Part shown: positions 1 through 7,590 of the stretch, piece by piece
Numbering within the stretch: position 1 is the first letter of the stretch
How the letters are laid out: each line of letters starts with the position of its first letter
Source: Pseudomonadota bacterium
Lineage (GTDB): Bacteria > Pseudomonadota > Gammaproteobacteria > Xanthomonadales > Xanthomonadaceae
Length of the DNA: 18,189 nt
Reading direction: 5' to 3'
NCBI GenBank assembly: GCA_023425225.1
Contig: JAFADB010000146.1
Coordinates: 1-18,189 of the forward strand
Position numbers and translations under genes: made by a program
The notes under the pieces: model-generated
The model's input: only the letters and a program-made list of their open reading frames with translations
Databases searched by the model: none
Told to the model about the DNA's origin: nothing

Positions 1-137
1 ACGCGCGCCGCGAGGGTTTCGCCCAGGACGGCTACCGGGTGGTGATGAACTGCCGCGAGCATGCCGGGCAGACCGTGTTCCACATCCACCTGCACCTGCT
101 GGCCGGCGCACCGCTGGGACGCTTCGGTACGCCGTAG
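1..137 (+). CDS. hinT: HinT-like histidine triad (HIT) protein, C-terminal end only
   Basis: Only the last 44 codons lie in the window (in frame from base 3, TAG at 135-137). The peptide contains YRVVMNCREHAGQTVFHIHL and then HLLAGAPLGRFGTP. HIHLHLL is the H-x-H-x-H-x-x signature of the HIT superfamily, whose middle histidine attacks the alpha phosphate of nucleotide conjugates. The preceding VVMN and the following G-x-PLGR ending match the HinT branch (purine nucleoside phosphoramidases) better than the Fhit or GalT branches. The gene ends about 100 bp before a shared terminator and converges on the lipoprotein operon. The N-terminal part and start are outside the window, so the subfamily assignment rests on the C-terminus alone. 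Confidence 0.85.
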   Translation, partial: ARREGFAQDGYRVVMNCREHAGQTVFHIHLHLLAGAPLGRFGTP

Positions 138-145
138 CCGATGCC

Positions 146-214
146 TGCGGGAGCGGCGTCAGCCGCGAGGGGATTCCCCTGCCAAAGCCATCGCGGCTGA
201 CGTCGCCCCACGCA
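146..214. repeat. Imperfect inverted repeat, REP-like intergenic element
   Basis: The left arm (146-168) contains GCGTCAGCCGCGA. The right arm (191-214) contains TCGCGGCTGACGTC, its near-exact reverse complement. About 22 bases separate them, and the outer parts of the arms (TGCGGGAGC against GCCCCACGCA) also largely pair. It sits between the hinT stop and the terminator. Elements of the type GGGAGCGxCxTCAGxCGCGA are scattered in many intergenic regions of xanthomonads, and I infer this is one. It could form a long hairpin in readthrough RNA. No coding potential is evident. Confidence 0.65.
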
Positions 215-237
215 GTGGGCGGTGTGGCCTGGACAGT

Positions 238-267
238 AAAAAAACGCCGCTCGGTGAGCGGCGTTTT
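238..267 (-). terminator. Intrinsic terminator, bidirectional, strongest for the minus strand
   Basis: A perfect 8-bp GC stem, CGCCGCTC (245-252) and GAGCGGCG (256-263), closes a 3-base loop. Seven A's (238-244) precede it and four T's follow it. Read on the minus strand this gives a stem followed by seven U's, 26 bp after the lipoprotein stop codon: a textbook Rho-independent terminator. On the plus strand the T-run is only four, so it can end hinT transcription less strongly. Confidence 0.92.
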
Positions 268-293
268 CTCTTGCTGCGGTTCGAGCGATCCGC

Positions 294-821
294 TCACCAC
301 CAGCCGCGGTAGCCCCAGCGCGGACCCCACCACGGATCGTACGGACCCCATGGGCCGTAGGGGTAGGCGGGCACGACCTGCACGTCGCGCACCACCGGCC
401 ACAGGTACACCACGTCGGCCTGGATCTTCGGCAGCTTGTAGTCGAATTCGCCGATCTTGGTGTCCTCGTAGCCGGCGATCGTGCCGATGAAGGTCACGTC
501 GCGGCCGGGCTCGAACACCGCCGGGTCGTAGAAGCCGGCGCGGCAGGCGACGAAGCGGCCGTCGCTGGCATCGGACGAGCCGCTGTCCGGGCGGCCGCTG
601 GCGTTGAGCGGGCGCGACAGCAGCTGGAAGCAGGTCTGGCCCTGGCCGGGATTGGTGGCGATGATCTTGCCGCCCCAGCGCACCTGCGTGCCGACCTGCG
701 GCGCGGCGACGGAATCGCGGGGGGTCACGCCGCTGAACTGCCCCTGCAGGGGCTTGGGCGCGGTGGCGCAAGCGGCAAGGGAAAGAGCGGCGACAGCGGG
801 TAACAGGAAACGCATGTTCAT
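294..821 (-). CDS. Slp-family outer-membrane lipoprotein with an aromatic C-terminal tail
   Basis: This is a 175-residue lipoprotein. A signal peptide (residues 1-17) ends in the lipobox LAAC with Cys18 as the lipidation site; the next residues (A, T) do not suggest inner-membrane retention. The core matches the Slp (starvation-inducible lipoprotein) family as I know it: QVRWGGKI (46-53), RPLNASGRP (70-78), GRF (88-90), GFYDPAVFEPGRDVTFIGTI (96-115), KIGEFDYKLP (122-131) and YLWP (139-142). Cys64 and Cys93 could form a disulfide. Residues 151-175 form an unusual tail with six Trp and four Tyr among Pro and Gly. The ATG at 821 is chosen because GGAG lies 7 bases upstream; Met3 is the alternative. 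The start overlaps the TGA of the transglutaminase gene as ATGA, so it is the last gene of that operon. The molecular function of Slp proteins is not established. Confidence 0.9.
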   Translation of the reverse strand: MNMRFLLPAVAALSLAACATAPKPLQGQFSGVTPRDSVAAPQVGTQVRWGGKIIATNPGQGQTCFQLLSRPLNASGRPDSGSSDASDGRFVACRAGFYDPAVFEPGRDVTFIGTIAGYEDTKIGEFDYKLPKIQADVVYLWPVVRDVQVVPAYPYGPWGPYDPWWGPRWGYRGWW

Positions 822-2773
822 GGAGGTGCTCCGTTTATCGGGCGATGCTTGCGCAGATCGTGTAGCAATGATGCGAAAGGGGCGCTGTCCGCACGGACGC
901 CAGCATAACGGGCGTTGGCGAAACGTTCACTGAGCGGAAGCAGGCCGCTGCCGGGCCGGGCGCGTTCCACCCGTGCGGCCCATTCCAGCGCCGGTTCGTG
1001 CGGCTCGCGCGCCAGCCCCAGCCGGGCGTAGCGGCGCCCAAGCCGGTGCCAGGCGCGCAGCAGCGGGTCGCGCTCGCGTTCGCCGCGCGCCAGCAGCCAG
1101 GCCATCAGGCCGAGCGCGGCCAGGGCGAAGATCGAGAACAGCGCGATCAGCCGCGGCGGGTCCAGCCGATCGATGCCGAACGGACTGAGCAGGCGCTGCT
1201 GGCGGCTGGCGTCGAAGGACAGCACCAGGTCGTTCCAGCCGCGCCGCAACCAGTCGCCGACATCGGCCAGCGGCGGCCACTGGCCGGCCGCGCCGGCACC
1301 ACCGCCCTGGGCGAGGCGATCCTCCAGGGTGTCGTAGATGCGTTCGGGGGCGACCGCGGCGGTGGGGTCCACCCGTACCCAGCCGCGTTGCGGCAGCCAT
1401 ACCTCGGTCCAGGCATGGGCATCCATGCGCCGCACCACCCAGTAGCCGCCCAGCGAATTGCGCACGCCGCCGGCATAGCCGGTGACCACGCGCGCGGGGA
1501 TGCCGGCGCCGCGCATCAGCACCACGAAGGCGGAGCTGAAGTGCTCGCAGAAGCCGGCCTTGTAGCGGAACAGGAATTCGTCCACGCCGTCGCGTCCGGG
1601 CAGCGGGGTGTCCAGCGTGTAGCCGAACTCCTTGCCGATCCAGGCCAGCGCGCGCTGGACGATGGCGGCGTCGTCGCTGCCGGCTTCGCTGCGCCACTGC
1701 CGCGCCAGCGCCAGCGTGCGCGGGTTGTAGCCGGCTGGCAGCGCCAGCGCGCGCTGGCGCAGGACGCGCGGCAACTCCGGCTGGAAGGCGGCCGGCGGCG
1801 CGGACTGCAGGCGCCAGCGGGTCAGCGCGGCGAGCGGACGGTCGCTGAGCAGGCCGTAGTCCAGCGACAGCCGGCTGCCGGGCGGGGCCTGCAGCGGCAG
1901 GTCCAGCGCCACCAGCTGGCGGCGGTCTGTGGGTTCGTAGTCGATCTGGTAGTCCCAGCGCGCGTCGGCATGATCCACCGGCGCCGGCGGCAATCCGCGC
2001 AGCTCGCGCGGCTGGGTCCAGCTGCGGCCATCGAAGTCCCACAGCACCGGCCCGCGCCAGTAGCGCTGCTGCGGCGCCGGCACCGTGCCGAAGAACTGCG
2101 CGCGCAGCACCGGCGTGTCGTCGGCCATCAGGTCGATCCACTCGCCCGGCGTCATGGTGTCCGACAGGCCCGGCCGCGCCAGCGCGCGTTCGGGCACGCC
2201 CCACAGCGGCGAGCCCAGCCGCGGGAACAGCCAGAACGCGGCCAGCGCCAGCGGCAGGCCGATGGCCACCAGCCGGGCGATGCCGCCCATCTGCAGGCGC
2301 AGCGAGGGCGTGGCGGACCGGCCCTCCTCGTTGGCCAGGCGCTGCATGCCCAGCAGCGACACCAGCACCGCCAGCAGCCCGAGCGCCATCGTCGCCGGAC
2401 CCTGGTCGAGCAGGAACGCGGCGAACGGCGCGAACAGCGCGAAGCCGAGCAGGCTGCGGGCATCGCGCAGGTCGCGCAGCTCGGACGACTTGATCGCGAG
2501 CATCGCCGCCAGCAGCGCGCAGCCGGTATCGCGGCCGAAGCGCATGCCCATCTGCCAATAGATCGCCGCGAACATCGCCAGCACCAGCAGCAGCCGCAAC
2601 ACCGCGGGCAGCGGTCGCCGCCACGAGGCCAGCGCCACCAGCACGGCAGTGACGGCGAAGATGGCAGCCAGTGCGGTTGGCAGCTGCAGCAGCAGCGGGA
2701 CCAGCAGCAGCACGACCGCGCCCAGCGTCCAGGCGCGGCCGCCGCCGCTCAGGGTGATCGCCGGAGCGCTCAT
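818..2773 (-). CDS. tgpA: TgpA-like transmembrane transglutaminase (DUF3488 + transglutaminase core + DUF4129)
   Basis: The protein has 651 residues. Residues 15-185 hold a bundle of hydrophobic helices (DUF3488 type). A periplasmic region follows, with the transglutaminase core at about 370-475. The Cys-His-Asp triad is visible as GFCEHFSSAF (Cys409), DAHAWTEVW (His453) and VDPTAAV (Asp469). A single membrane helix lies at about 543-563, and a cytoplasmic DUF4129-like tail at 570-645 includes RAWHRLGRRYARLGL. Length and order fit TgpA of Pseudomonas aeruginosa, an essential inner-membrane protein with a periplasmic transglutaminase domain whose substrate is not well defined. Its ATG overlaps the DUF58 stop (ATGA), and its TGA overlaps the lipoprotein start. 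The frame stays open far upstream of the start, but only as a GC-bias shadow through the two preceding genes. Confidence 0.93.
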   Translation of the reverse strand: MSAPAITLSGGGRAWTLGAVVLLLVPLLLQLPTALAAIFAVTAVLVALASWRRPLPAVLRLLLVLAMFAAIYWQMGMRFGRDTGCALLAAMLAIKSSELRDLRDARSLLGFALFAPFAAFLLDQGPATMALGLLAVLVSLLGMQRLANEEGRSATPSLRLQMGGIARLVAIGLPLALAAFWLFPRLGSPLWGVPERALARPGLSDTMTPGEWIDLMADDTPVLRAQFFGTVPAPQQRYWRGPVLWDFDGRSWTQPRELRGLPPAPVDHADARWDYQIDYEPTDRRQLVALDLPLQAPPGSRLSLDYGLLSDRPLAALTRWRLQSAPPAAFQPELPRVLRQRALALPAGYNPRTLALARQWRSEAGSDDAAIVQRALAWIGKEFGYTLDTPLPGRDGVDEFLFRYKAGFCEHFSSAFVVLMRGAGIPARVVTGYAGGVRNSLGGYWVVRRMDAHAWTEVWLPQRGWVRVDPTAAVAPERIYDTLEDRLAQGGGAGAAGQWPPLADVGDWLRRGWNDLVLSFDASRQQRLLSPFGIDRLDPPRLIALFSIFALAALGLMAWLLARGERERDPLLRAWHRLGRRYARLGLAREPHEPALEWAARVERARPGSGLLPLSERFANARYAGVRADSAPFASLLHDLRKHRPINGAPP

Positions 2774-3729
2774 GGCAGCAGCGCCAGCGCGCGCAGGCAG
2801 GCATGCCGGTGCTGCGGCCCCAGACCGGGACCGAGCGGTGGCTGCCCGGGCAGCCGCAGGCGGTAGCGCAGCCCCTGGCGTTCGGCCTCGTCGACCCAGC
2901 GCGCCAGGCGCGCGATGCGCTGCTCGTCGCCCAGTGGCGCCAGGCTGCGCCAGTCCAGCACGATCTCGGTGCCGACCGGGCGCTCGTACTCGCGCACCAG
3001 CAGGCTGTCGCGCCGCGCCGAGTGCTTCCACGCGATCGCCCGCGGCGCGTCGCCGGCGCGGTAGGGGCGCAACTGGTGCAGGTCCTCGCCCTGCGCGTGC
3101 AGTCGGCTGTGGCGGGCGTCGCCGGCGCCGTCCGGCAGTGGCGGACCGTCGTGCTCGGCGCGCGGGTACACCAGCAGCGGCTGCTCCGGCCATACCCACG
3201 ACCACGCACGCACCAGGCCCAGCGGCTGGGTGGTGGAGATGCGGATGCGGTCCAGGTCGAGCCAGCCGCGCCGCACGGTCGCCACCTGCAGTTGCGGATC
3301 GGCCTGCCGTTCGCCGGCGAGATCGCAGAACTGCGTGGCCTCGCCATGGTCGATGCGCAGGCCGCGCCGCGGGCGGGCGTCGTGGCGGGCCAGGGCCAGC
3401 CGCACCTGCAGCGGCGTGCCCGCCGCGACCGGTTCGGCCGAGACCGCCTCGACGCGCAGCCCGGACAGCTGCAGGTGCGCGCCGATGGTGCTGGCCACGG
3501 CGGTCGCCCCCAGCAGCAGGGCCAGCAGCAGCGCCGGGTTGTTGTTGTAGTTGAGCGCGCCCAGCAGCATCGCGGCCAGCAGCAGCGCCACGAACAGGCC
3601 GAAGCGGGTCGGCAGCACGTAGATGCGCCGGCGGTCCAGCGTCACCGGCAGCGGTTCGGCGGCGCGCGGGCGCGCCAGGCGCTGCAGCCGCCGCCATGTC
3701 TCGGCCAGGCGCGACTTCACCGCGCTCAA
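2770..3729 (-). CDS. DUF58 domain membrane protein
   Basis: This 319-residue protein has two N-terminal membrane helices (about 42-61 and 66-84) and a beta-rich soluble part. The DUF58 signature follows: a GEDLHQLRPYRAGDAPRAI segment, then WKHSARRDSLLVREYE, around residues 215-250. DUF58 proteins are almost always encoded next to MoxR ATPases and are thought to be their client or adaptor at the membrane; the biochemical role is unknown. The proposed start is TTG at 3727-3729, which overlaps the MoxR stop as TTGA. No in-frame ATG is available before residue 55, and the next possible start is the GTG of codon 4. It ends in an ATGA overlap with the transglutaminase gene. The coupled-overlap pattern supports the TTG start, but the exact start is uncertain. 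Confidence 0.9.
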   Translation of the reverse strand: MSAVKSRLAETWRRLQRLARPRAAEPLPVTLDRRRIYVLPTRFGLFVALLLAAMLLGALNYNNNPALLLALLLGATAVASTIGAHLQLSGLRVEAVSAEPVAAGTPLQVRLALARHDARPRRGLRIDHGEATQFCDLAGERQADPQLQVATVRRGWLDLDRIRISTTQPLGLVRAWSWVWPEQPLLVYPRAEHDGPPLPDGAGDARHSRLHAQGEDLHQLRPYRAGDAPRAIAWKHSARRDSLLVREYERPVGTEIVLDWRSLAPLGDEQRIARLARWVDEAERQGLRYRLRLPGQPPLGPGLGPQHRHACLRALALLP

Positions 3730-4679
3730 TCCACCGGCACGCTGTGCAGGATCGCCTTGGCCAGCGCCGGGCCGGACGTGGATTCGGCCACCGGCACGAT
3801 GCGATGCCCGGCCACCGCCACGAACAGGGCCTGGATGTCCTCGGGCAGCACGTGGTTGCGGCCCAGCAGCAGCGCATAGGCCCGTGCGGCGCGCAGCAGC
3901 GCGATGCCGGCGCGCGGCGACAGGCCCACGCGCACGCCGGCATGCTGGCGGCTGCGGGCCAGCAGCGCCTGCACGTAGTCGACCAGGGCTTCGCTGGCAT
4001 GCACCTGTTCCACCGCCGCACGCAGGCTCTTCACTTCGTCGGCCGAGAGTCGCGGTTGCGCCTGCGCGATCAGGTCGCGGCGGTCGCTGCCGGCCAGCAA
4101 TGCCTTCTCGGCCTGCGCATCGGGATAGCCCAGCGCCAGCCGCAGCAGGAAGCGGTCCAACTGCGAGTCCGGCAGCGGGAACGTGCCCGACAGGTCCACC
4201 GGGTTCTGCGTGGCGATCACGAAGAACGGGTCGGGCAGGGCATGCGTGGTGCCGTCGAGGGTGACCTGCTGCTCGGCCATCGCCTCGAGCAAGGCGCTCT
4301 GCGTGCGCGGCGGGGCACGGTTGATCTCGTCGGCCAGCAGCACGTGGGTGAACACCGGGCCGGGGTGGAACTGGAACTGGCGTGATTGCGCGTCGTAGAC
4401 CGACACGCCGAGCACATCGGCCGGCAGCAGGTCGGAGGTGAACTGCACGCGCTGGAAGCCCAGTCCCAGGCTGGAGGCCATGGCATGCGCCAGCGTGGTC
4501 TTGCCCAGGCCCGGCAGGTCCTCGATCAGCAGGTGTCCGCCCGACAGCAGCGCGACGAAGGCCAGCCGCACCTCGTGCGCCTTGCCCAGCAGCAGCGAGT
4601 TGACCTGCGCCTGCGCCTGCTGCAACGAATCACGCAAGGCATCGGTTAGCATGCTTGTCGAACGAAGTGATAAGGACAT
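3726..4679 (-). CDS. MoxR-family AAA+ ATPase
   Basis: From the ATG at 4679 the protein has 317 residues. It shows a P-loop LIEDLPGLGKTT (51-62), in which Asp54 takes the place of the first Gly (to my knowledge common in this MoxR branch), Walker B LLADEINRAPPRTQSALLEA (114-133), sensor 1 ATQNP (156-160), SQLDRF (172-177) and a C-terminal lid with VGLSPRAG (251-258). MoxR ATPases act as chaperone-like remodelers, usually with DUF58 and VWA partners. Here the partners are DUF58 and a TgpA-like protein; no VWA gene is in the window. The start at 4679 has GGAA 5 bases upstream; the internal Met10 (4652) has no visible ribosome-binding site. The frame is open much further upstream, but that part is antisense to the neighbouring glycosyltransferase and is not coding. 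First gene of the four-gene operon. Confidence 0.93.
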   Translation of the reverse strand: MSLSLRSTSMLTDALRDSLQQAQAQVNSLLLGKAHEVRLAFVALLSGGHLLIEDLPGLGKTTLAHAMASSLGLGFQRVQFTSDLLPADVLGVSVYDAQSRQFQFHPGPVFTHVLLADEINRAPPRTQSALLEAMAEQQVTLDGTTHALPDPFFVIATQNPVDLSGTFPLPDSQLDRFLLRLALGYPDAQAEKALLAGSDRRDLIAQAQPRLSADEVKSLRAAVEQVHASEALVDYVQALLARSRQHAGVRVGLSPRAGIALLRAARAYALLLGRNHVLPEDIQALFVAVAGHRIVPVAESTSGPALAKAILHSVPVD

Positions 4680-4715
4680 CACGTTTCCATGGCTTTCTAA
4701 GGGGATCCCCACGCA
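4680..4715. promoter_or_regulatory. 36-bp divergent gap with a palindrome
   Basis: This gap separates the divergent MoxR and glycosyltransferase starts. It contains the perfect 10-bp palindrome GGGGATCCCC (4701-4710), whose left half overlaps the AGGGG that may serve as the ribosome-binding site for the plus-strand gene. The gap is too short to hold two complete promoters, so at least one must reach into coding sequence. I could not pick a convincing -35/-10 pair on either strand. Confidence 0.35.
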
Positions 4716-6563
4716 ATGCACGGCGAAGCGCGCGCGCAACGCAACTTCGTGATCCTGTGGACGTTGGTTACCGCCGTCAAGCTGATTGTCGCGGCGCGGT
4801 TGCCGTTGTTCGTGGACGAGGCCTTCTACTGGCAGGAAGGCCAGCACCTGGCACTGTCGTATTCCGATCTGCCCGGCATGACCGCGTGGATGGCGCGGCT
4901 CGGCGTGGAGATCGGCGGCAACCACCTGCTGGCGCTGCGCCTGCCGTTCCTGCTGGTGGCGGCGCTGCTGCCGTGGCTGGTCGCGCGCATCGCCACGCGC
5001 TGGTTCGGCGCCACCGCCGGCTGGCGCGCGGGCAGCCTGACGCTGCTGATGCCGCTGTCGGCCACGCTGGGCATCCTCGCCGTGCCGGACGTGCCGATGG
5101 CGCTGGCGGCGATCCTGTGCCTGGACGCGGGTGCGCGGCTGCTGCGCGAGGTCGATGCGCCCAGTACCGTCGAGCTCGCGCTGGGGCTGGCGCTCGGTGC
5201 CTTCAGCCATTACCGCTTCCTGGGCGTGATCGGCGTGGGGTTCATCGCGCTGGCGTGCATCCCGCGTGGCCGCCAGGTGCTGCTGGATCCGCGGGTGTGG
5301 GTGGCGCTGCTGATCGGCATGCTCGCCTGGCTGCCGCTGCTGGCGTGGAATGCGCATCATCAGGACGCTGGCCTGCGGTTCCAGTTGCTGGAGCGCCACC
5401 CCTGGACGTTCCAGATCACCGGCCTGTCGTTCCTGGCGGTGCAGGCACTGCTGGTGACGCCGCTGCTGTTCGTCGCGCTGGTCGGCGTCGCCCTGGCGGC
5501 GACGCGCAGCGGCAGCAAGGGCGGATCGCGTGTGCAATGGCGTTACTTCGGACTGGTCGGCGGCATCTCCACGGTGCTGGTGTTCGGCCTGGGATTCTTC
5601 ACCGATGTCGAGCGGGTGAGCTTCCATTGGCCGCTGCCGGGCTACCTGGCGCTGCTGGTGGCCGTGCCGGTGGTGCTCAACGGCTGGCCGCGGCCGTTGC
5701 GGCTGGCGACATGGGGACTGGCCGGTCTCGGCCTGGTGGGGGCACTGGGCTACTACGTCGCGGTATCCACGCCGTCGGTGCGTGAGCAGACGGCCGGCAA
5801 CAAGTTCTATCCGCGCAACTTCGCCGGTTGGCATACGCTCGGCGCCGCCGTGCGCGATGAGCTGCAGTCGATGCCGCCGGGCAGCCGCGTGCTGGCCGAC
5901 AACTTCAAGGTCGGTGCCGAACTGGGCTTCGTGCTTGGCGATGCCGATATCGAGGTGTTGCCGGCGCCGCTCAACGACAAGCACGGACGCACGGTGCAGC
6001 TGCGCTCGTGGGGCCTGCTCGGCGACGGCGGGCGCGATGGGCCGCGGCTGCTGGTGCTATCGCCCAGCGACCATCCCTACAAGTTCCTGCTGCAGCGCTA
6101 TCACGACCTGTGCGCATTGGTGGGGCCGCTGCCGCCGCCGCGCGTGGTGTCGCATGACCACGGTTACCAGCGTTTCCTGCTTATACGTCTGCCGGAGCGG
6201 CGTGCGTCCGGGGAATGCGTGACGCCGGCGATGGCGTGGATCGATACGCCGGTGCCGGGTGCGCGCGTCGAGGATGGTTTCAGCGTGGAAGGCTGGGCAT
6301 TCAAGGACGGCGTCGGGCTGTCCGCGGTGGAGCTGCTGCTGGACGGCAAGCCGGTGGCCACCGCCGATTACGGGCACGTGCAGGACGTCACCGGGTTCTG
6401 GACGATCTCCAGCGATCCACAGCATCCCCGGGTCGGTTTCCGTGCCCGGCTGGCCAGCCGGGACCTGCCTGCCGGCAGGCACTGGCTGGGCCTGCGCCTG
6501 CGCGGGCACGACGGCAGTGTCGAGGACTGGTGGGAACAGCCGCTGGAAATCAGGCATCCTTGA
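4716..6563 (+). CDS. GT39/ArnT-like membrane glycosyltransferase with C-terminal Ig-like domain
   Basis: This is a 615-residue GT-C type enzyme. The first membrane helix is followed by LFVDEAFYWQ, whose acidic pair Asp34-Glu35 corresponds to the catalytic acid of the first periplasmic loop in PMT/ArnT-like transferases. Some ten further hydrophobic segments run to about residue 360. A soluble region of about 365-505 follows. At about 509-613 a beta-sandwich-like module contains SVEGWAFKDGVG, VELLLDGKPVATADYG and GRHWLGLRLRGHDG, a pattern seen in bacterial Ig-like domains. Members of the fold transfer sugars from polyprenyl-phosphate donors on the periplasmic side; the acceptor here is unknown. 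AGGGG lies 11 bases upstream of the ATG, and no better start was seen. It leads a three-gene set: the next gene begins 37 bp downstream and encodes a plausible donor-making enzyme. Confidence 0.85.
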   Translation: MHGEARAQRNFVILWTLVTAVKLIVAARLPLFVDEAFYWQEGQHLALSYSDLPGMTAWMARLGVEIGGNHLLALRLPFLLVAALLPWLVARIATRWFGATAGWRAGSLTLLMPLSATLGILAVPDVPMALAAILCLDAGARLLREVDAPSTVELALGLALGAFSHYRFLGVIGVGFIALACIPRGRQVLLDPRVWVALLIGMLAWLPLLAWNAHHQDAGLRFQLLERHPWTFQITGLSFLAVQALLVTPLLFVALVGVALAATRSGSKGGSRVQWRYFGLVGGISTVLVFGLGFFTDVERVSFHWPLPGYLALLVAVPVVLNGWPRPLRLATWGLAGLGLVGALGYYVAVSTPSVREQTAGNKFYPRNFAGWHTLGAAVRDELQSMPPGSRVLADNFKVGAELGFVLGDADIEVLPAPLNDKHGRTVQLRSWGLLGDGGRDGPRLLVLSPSDHPYKFLLQRYHDLCALVGPLPPPRVVSHDHGYQRFLLIRLPERRASGECVTPAMAWIDTPVPGARVEDGFSVEGWAFKDGVGLSAVELLLDGKPVATADYGHVQDVTGFWTISSDPQHPRVGFRARLASRDLPAGRHWLGLRLRGHDGSVEDWWEQPLEIRHP

Positions 6564-6600
6564 CGCCTTCTTAACTTCTGCATCCTGCCGCACCTCTCCC

Positions 6601-7590
6601 ATGCCCGACATTCTGGCCGCTTCCTTGTCCGCGCCGTCGCGCGGACCCGATATCGCCGTGCTCGTTCCCTGCCACAACGAAGCGGCGGCCATTGCCAAAG
6701 TGGTAGGGGACTTCTCCGCGGCCCTGCCGTCGGCGCGGATCTGGGTATTCGACAACAACTCCGACGACGGCACCGCCGACGTGGCTCGGGCGGCTGGCGC
6801 GCACGTACGCGAGGTGGCGCTACAGGGCAAGGGCAATGTCGTCAGGCGTGCCTTCGCCGATATCGATGCCGATGTCTACGTGCTGGTCGATGGCGACGAC
6901 ACCTACGACGCTGCCGCCGCGCCGGTCCTGGTCCGGCGCCTGCTCGACGAGGGCCTGGACATGGTGGTCGGCGCCCGGCGCAGCGATCACCGGTCCGCCT
7001 ATCGTGCCGGTCACCGGGCCGGCAACGTGCTGCTCACGCGCTGTGTCGGCCAGCTGTTCGGGCGCAGCTTCGAGGACATGCTGTCCGGCTACCGGGTGTT
7101 CTCGCGGCGCTACGTCAAGTCGTTCCCGGCGCATTCGTCCGGCTTCGAGACTGAGACCGAACTGGCCGTGCATGCGCTGCAGCTGCGGATGCCGGTGGCC
7201 GAGGTGGAAACCCGCTACGGCGCCCGCCCGGAAGGTTCGCAGAGCAAGCTGCGAACCTGGCAGGACGGGTTCCGCATCCTCGGCATGATCGCCCGCCTGT
7301 TCAAGGCCGAGCGGCCGCTGCTGTTCTTTTCCATCGGCTTTGCCGGCTGCACTGTCGTCTCGCTCGTACTGGCGGTGCCGCTGTTGCTCACCTACCTGCA
7401 CACCGGGCTGGTGCCGCGCTTTCCGACGGCCATCCTCTGCGTCGCGCTGGTGTTGCTGGGCGTGCTGCTGCTGGCTTGCGGCCTGATCCTCGACACGGTC
7501 ACGCGCGGACGCATTGAATCCAAGCACTTGGCCTACCTCGCCATCCCGCCCTGGCAAGCCGATCGCGACACGCAAGAATCGCACCGGTGA
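6601..7590 (+). CDS. GT2 glycosyltransferase, polyprenyl-phosphate-sugar synthase-like
   Basis: This 329-residue protein has a GT-A domain at 17-235 with VPCHNE (22-27), FDNNSDDGTAD (50-60), the metal-binding VDGDDTYD with D97-x-D99, SGYRVFSRRYVK (162-173), FETETELAVHA (182-192) and the late GSQSKL (212-217). This order resembles dolichol- or undecaprenyl-phosphate sugar synthases such as DPM1 or GtrB. Two C-terminal membrane helices (about 241-264 and 276-299) would tether it to the inner membrane. Its likely role is to charge a lipid phosphate with a sugar for the membrane transferases on either side; the sugar cannot be read from sequence. The ATG at 6601 is preferred because the domain starts soon after it, although no Shine-Dalgarno sequence is visible and the open frame runs back into the upstream gene. 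Its stop overlaps the next start as GTGA. Confidence 0.87.
   Translation: MPDILAASLSAPSRGPDIAVLVPCHNEAAAIAKVVGDFSAALPSARIWVFDNNSDDGTADVARAAGAHVREVALQGKGNVVRRAFADIDADVYVLVDGDDTYDAAAAPVLVRRLLDEGLDMVVGARRSDHRSAYRAGHRAGNVLLTRCVGQLFGRSFEDMLSGYRVFSRRYVKSFPAHSSGFETETELAVHALQLRMPVAEVETRYGARPEGSQSKLRTWQDGFRILGMIARLFKAERPLLFFSIGFAGCTVVSLVLAVPLLLTYLHTGLVPRFPTAILCVALVLLGVLLLACGLILDTVTRGRIESKHLAYLAIPPWQADRDTQESHR

Noticed and set aside
998..2866. 622-codon plus-strand ORF opposite the transglutaminase gene
   Set aside because: It is a shadow of the GC-rich minus-strand gene. The peptide is low-complexity Arg/Gln/Ala and has no recognisable domain, while the minus strand encodes a clear TgpA-like protein.
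818..4021. Single 1067-codon minus-strand ORF as one large protein
   Set aside because: The first ~415 codons overlap the DUF58 and MoxR genes out of frame and read as Arg/Ala/Pro-rich noise. Real TgpA-like sequence begins at the ATG ending at 2773.
3726..5984. 752-residue MoxR protein with a long N-terminal extension
   Set aside because: The extension is antisense to the membrane glycosyltransferase and is Gln/Arg/His-rich without domains. MoxR homology begins after the start at 4679.
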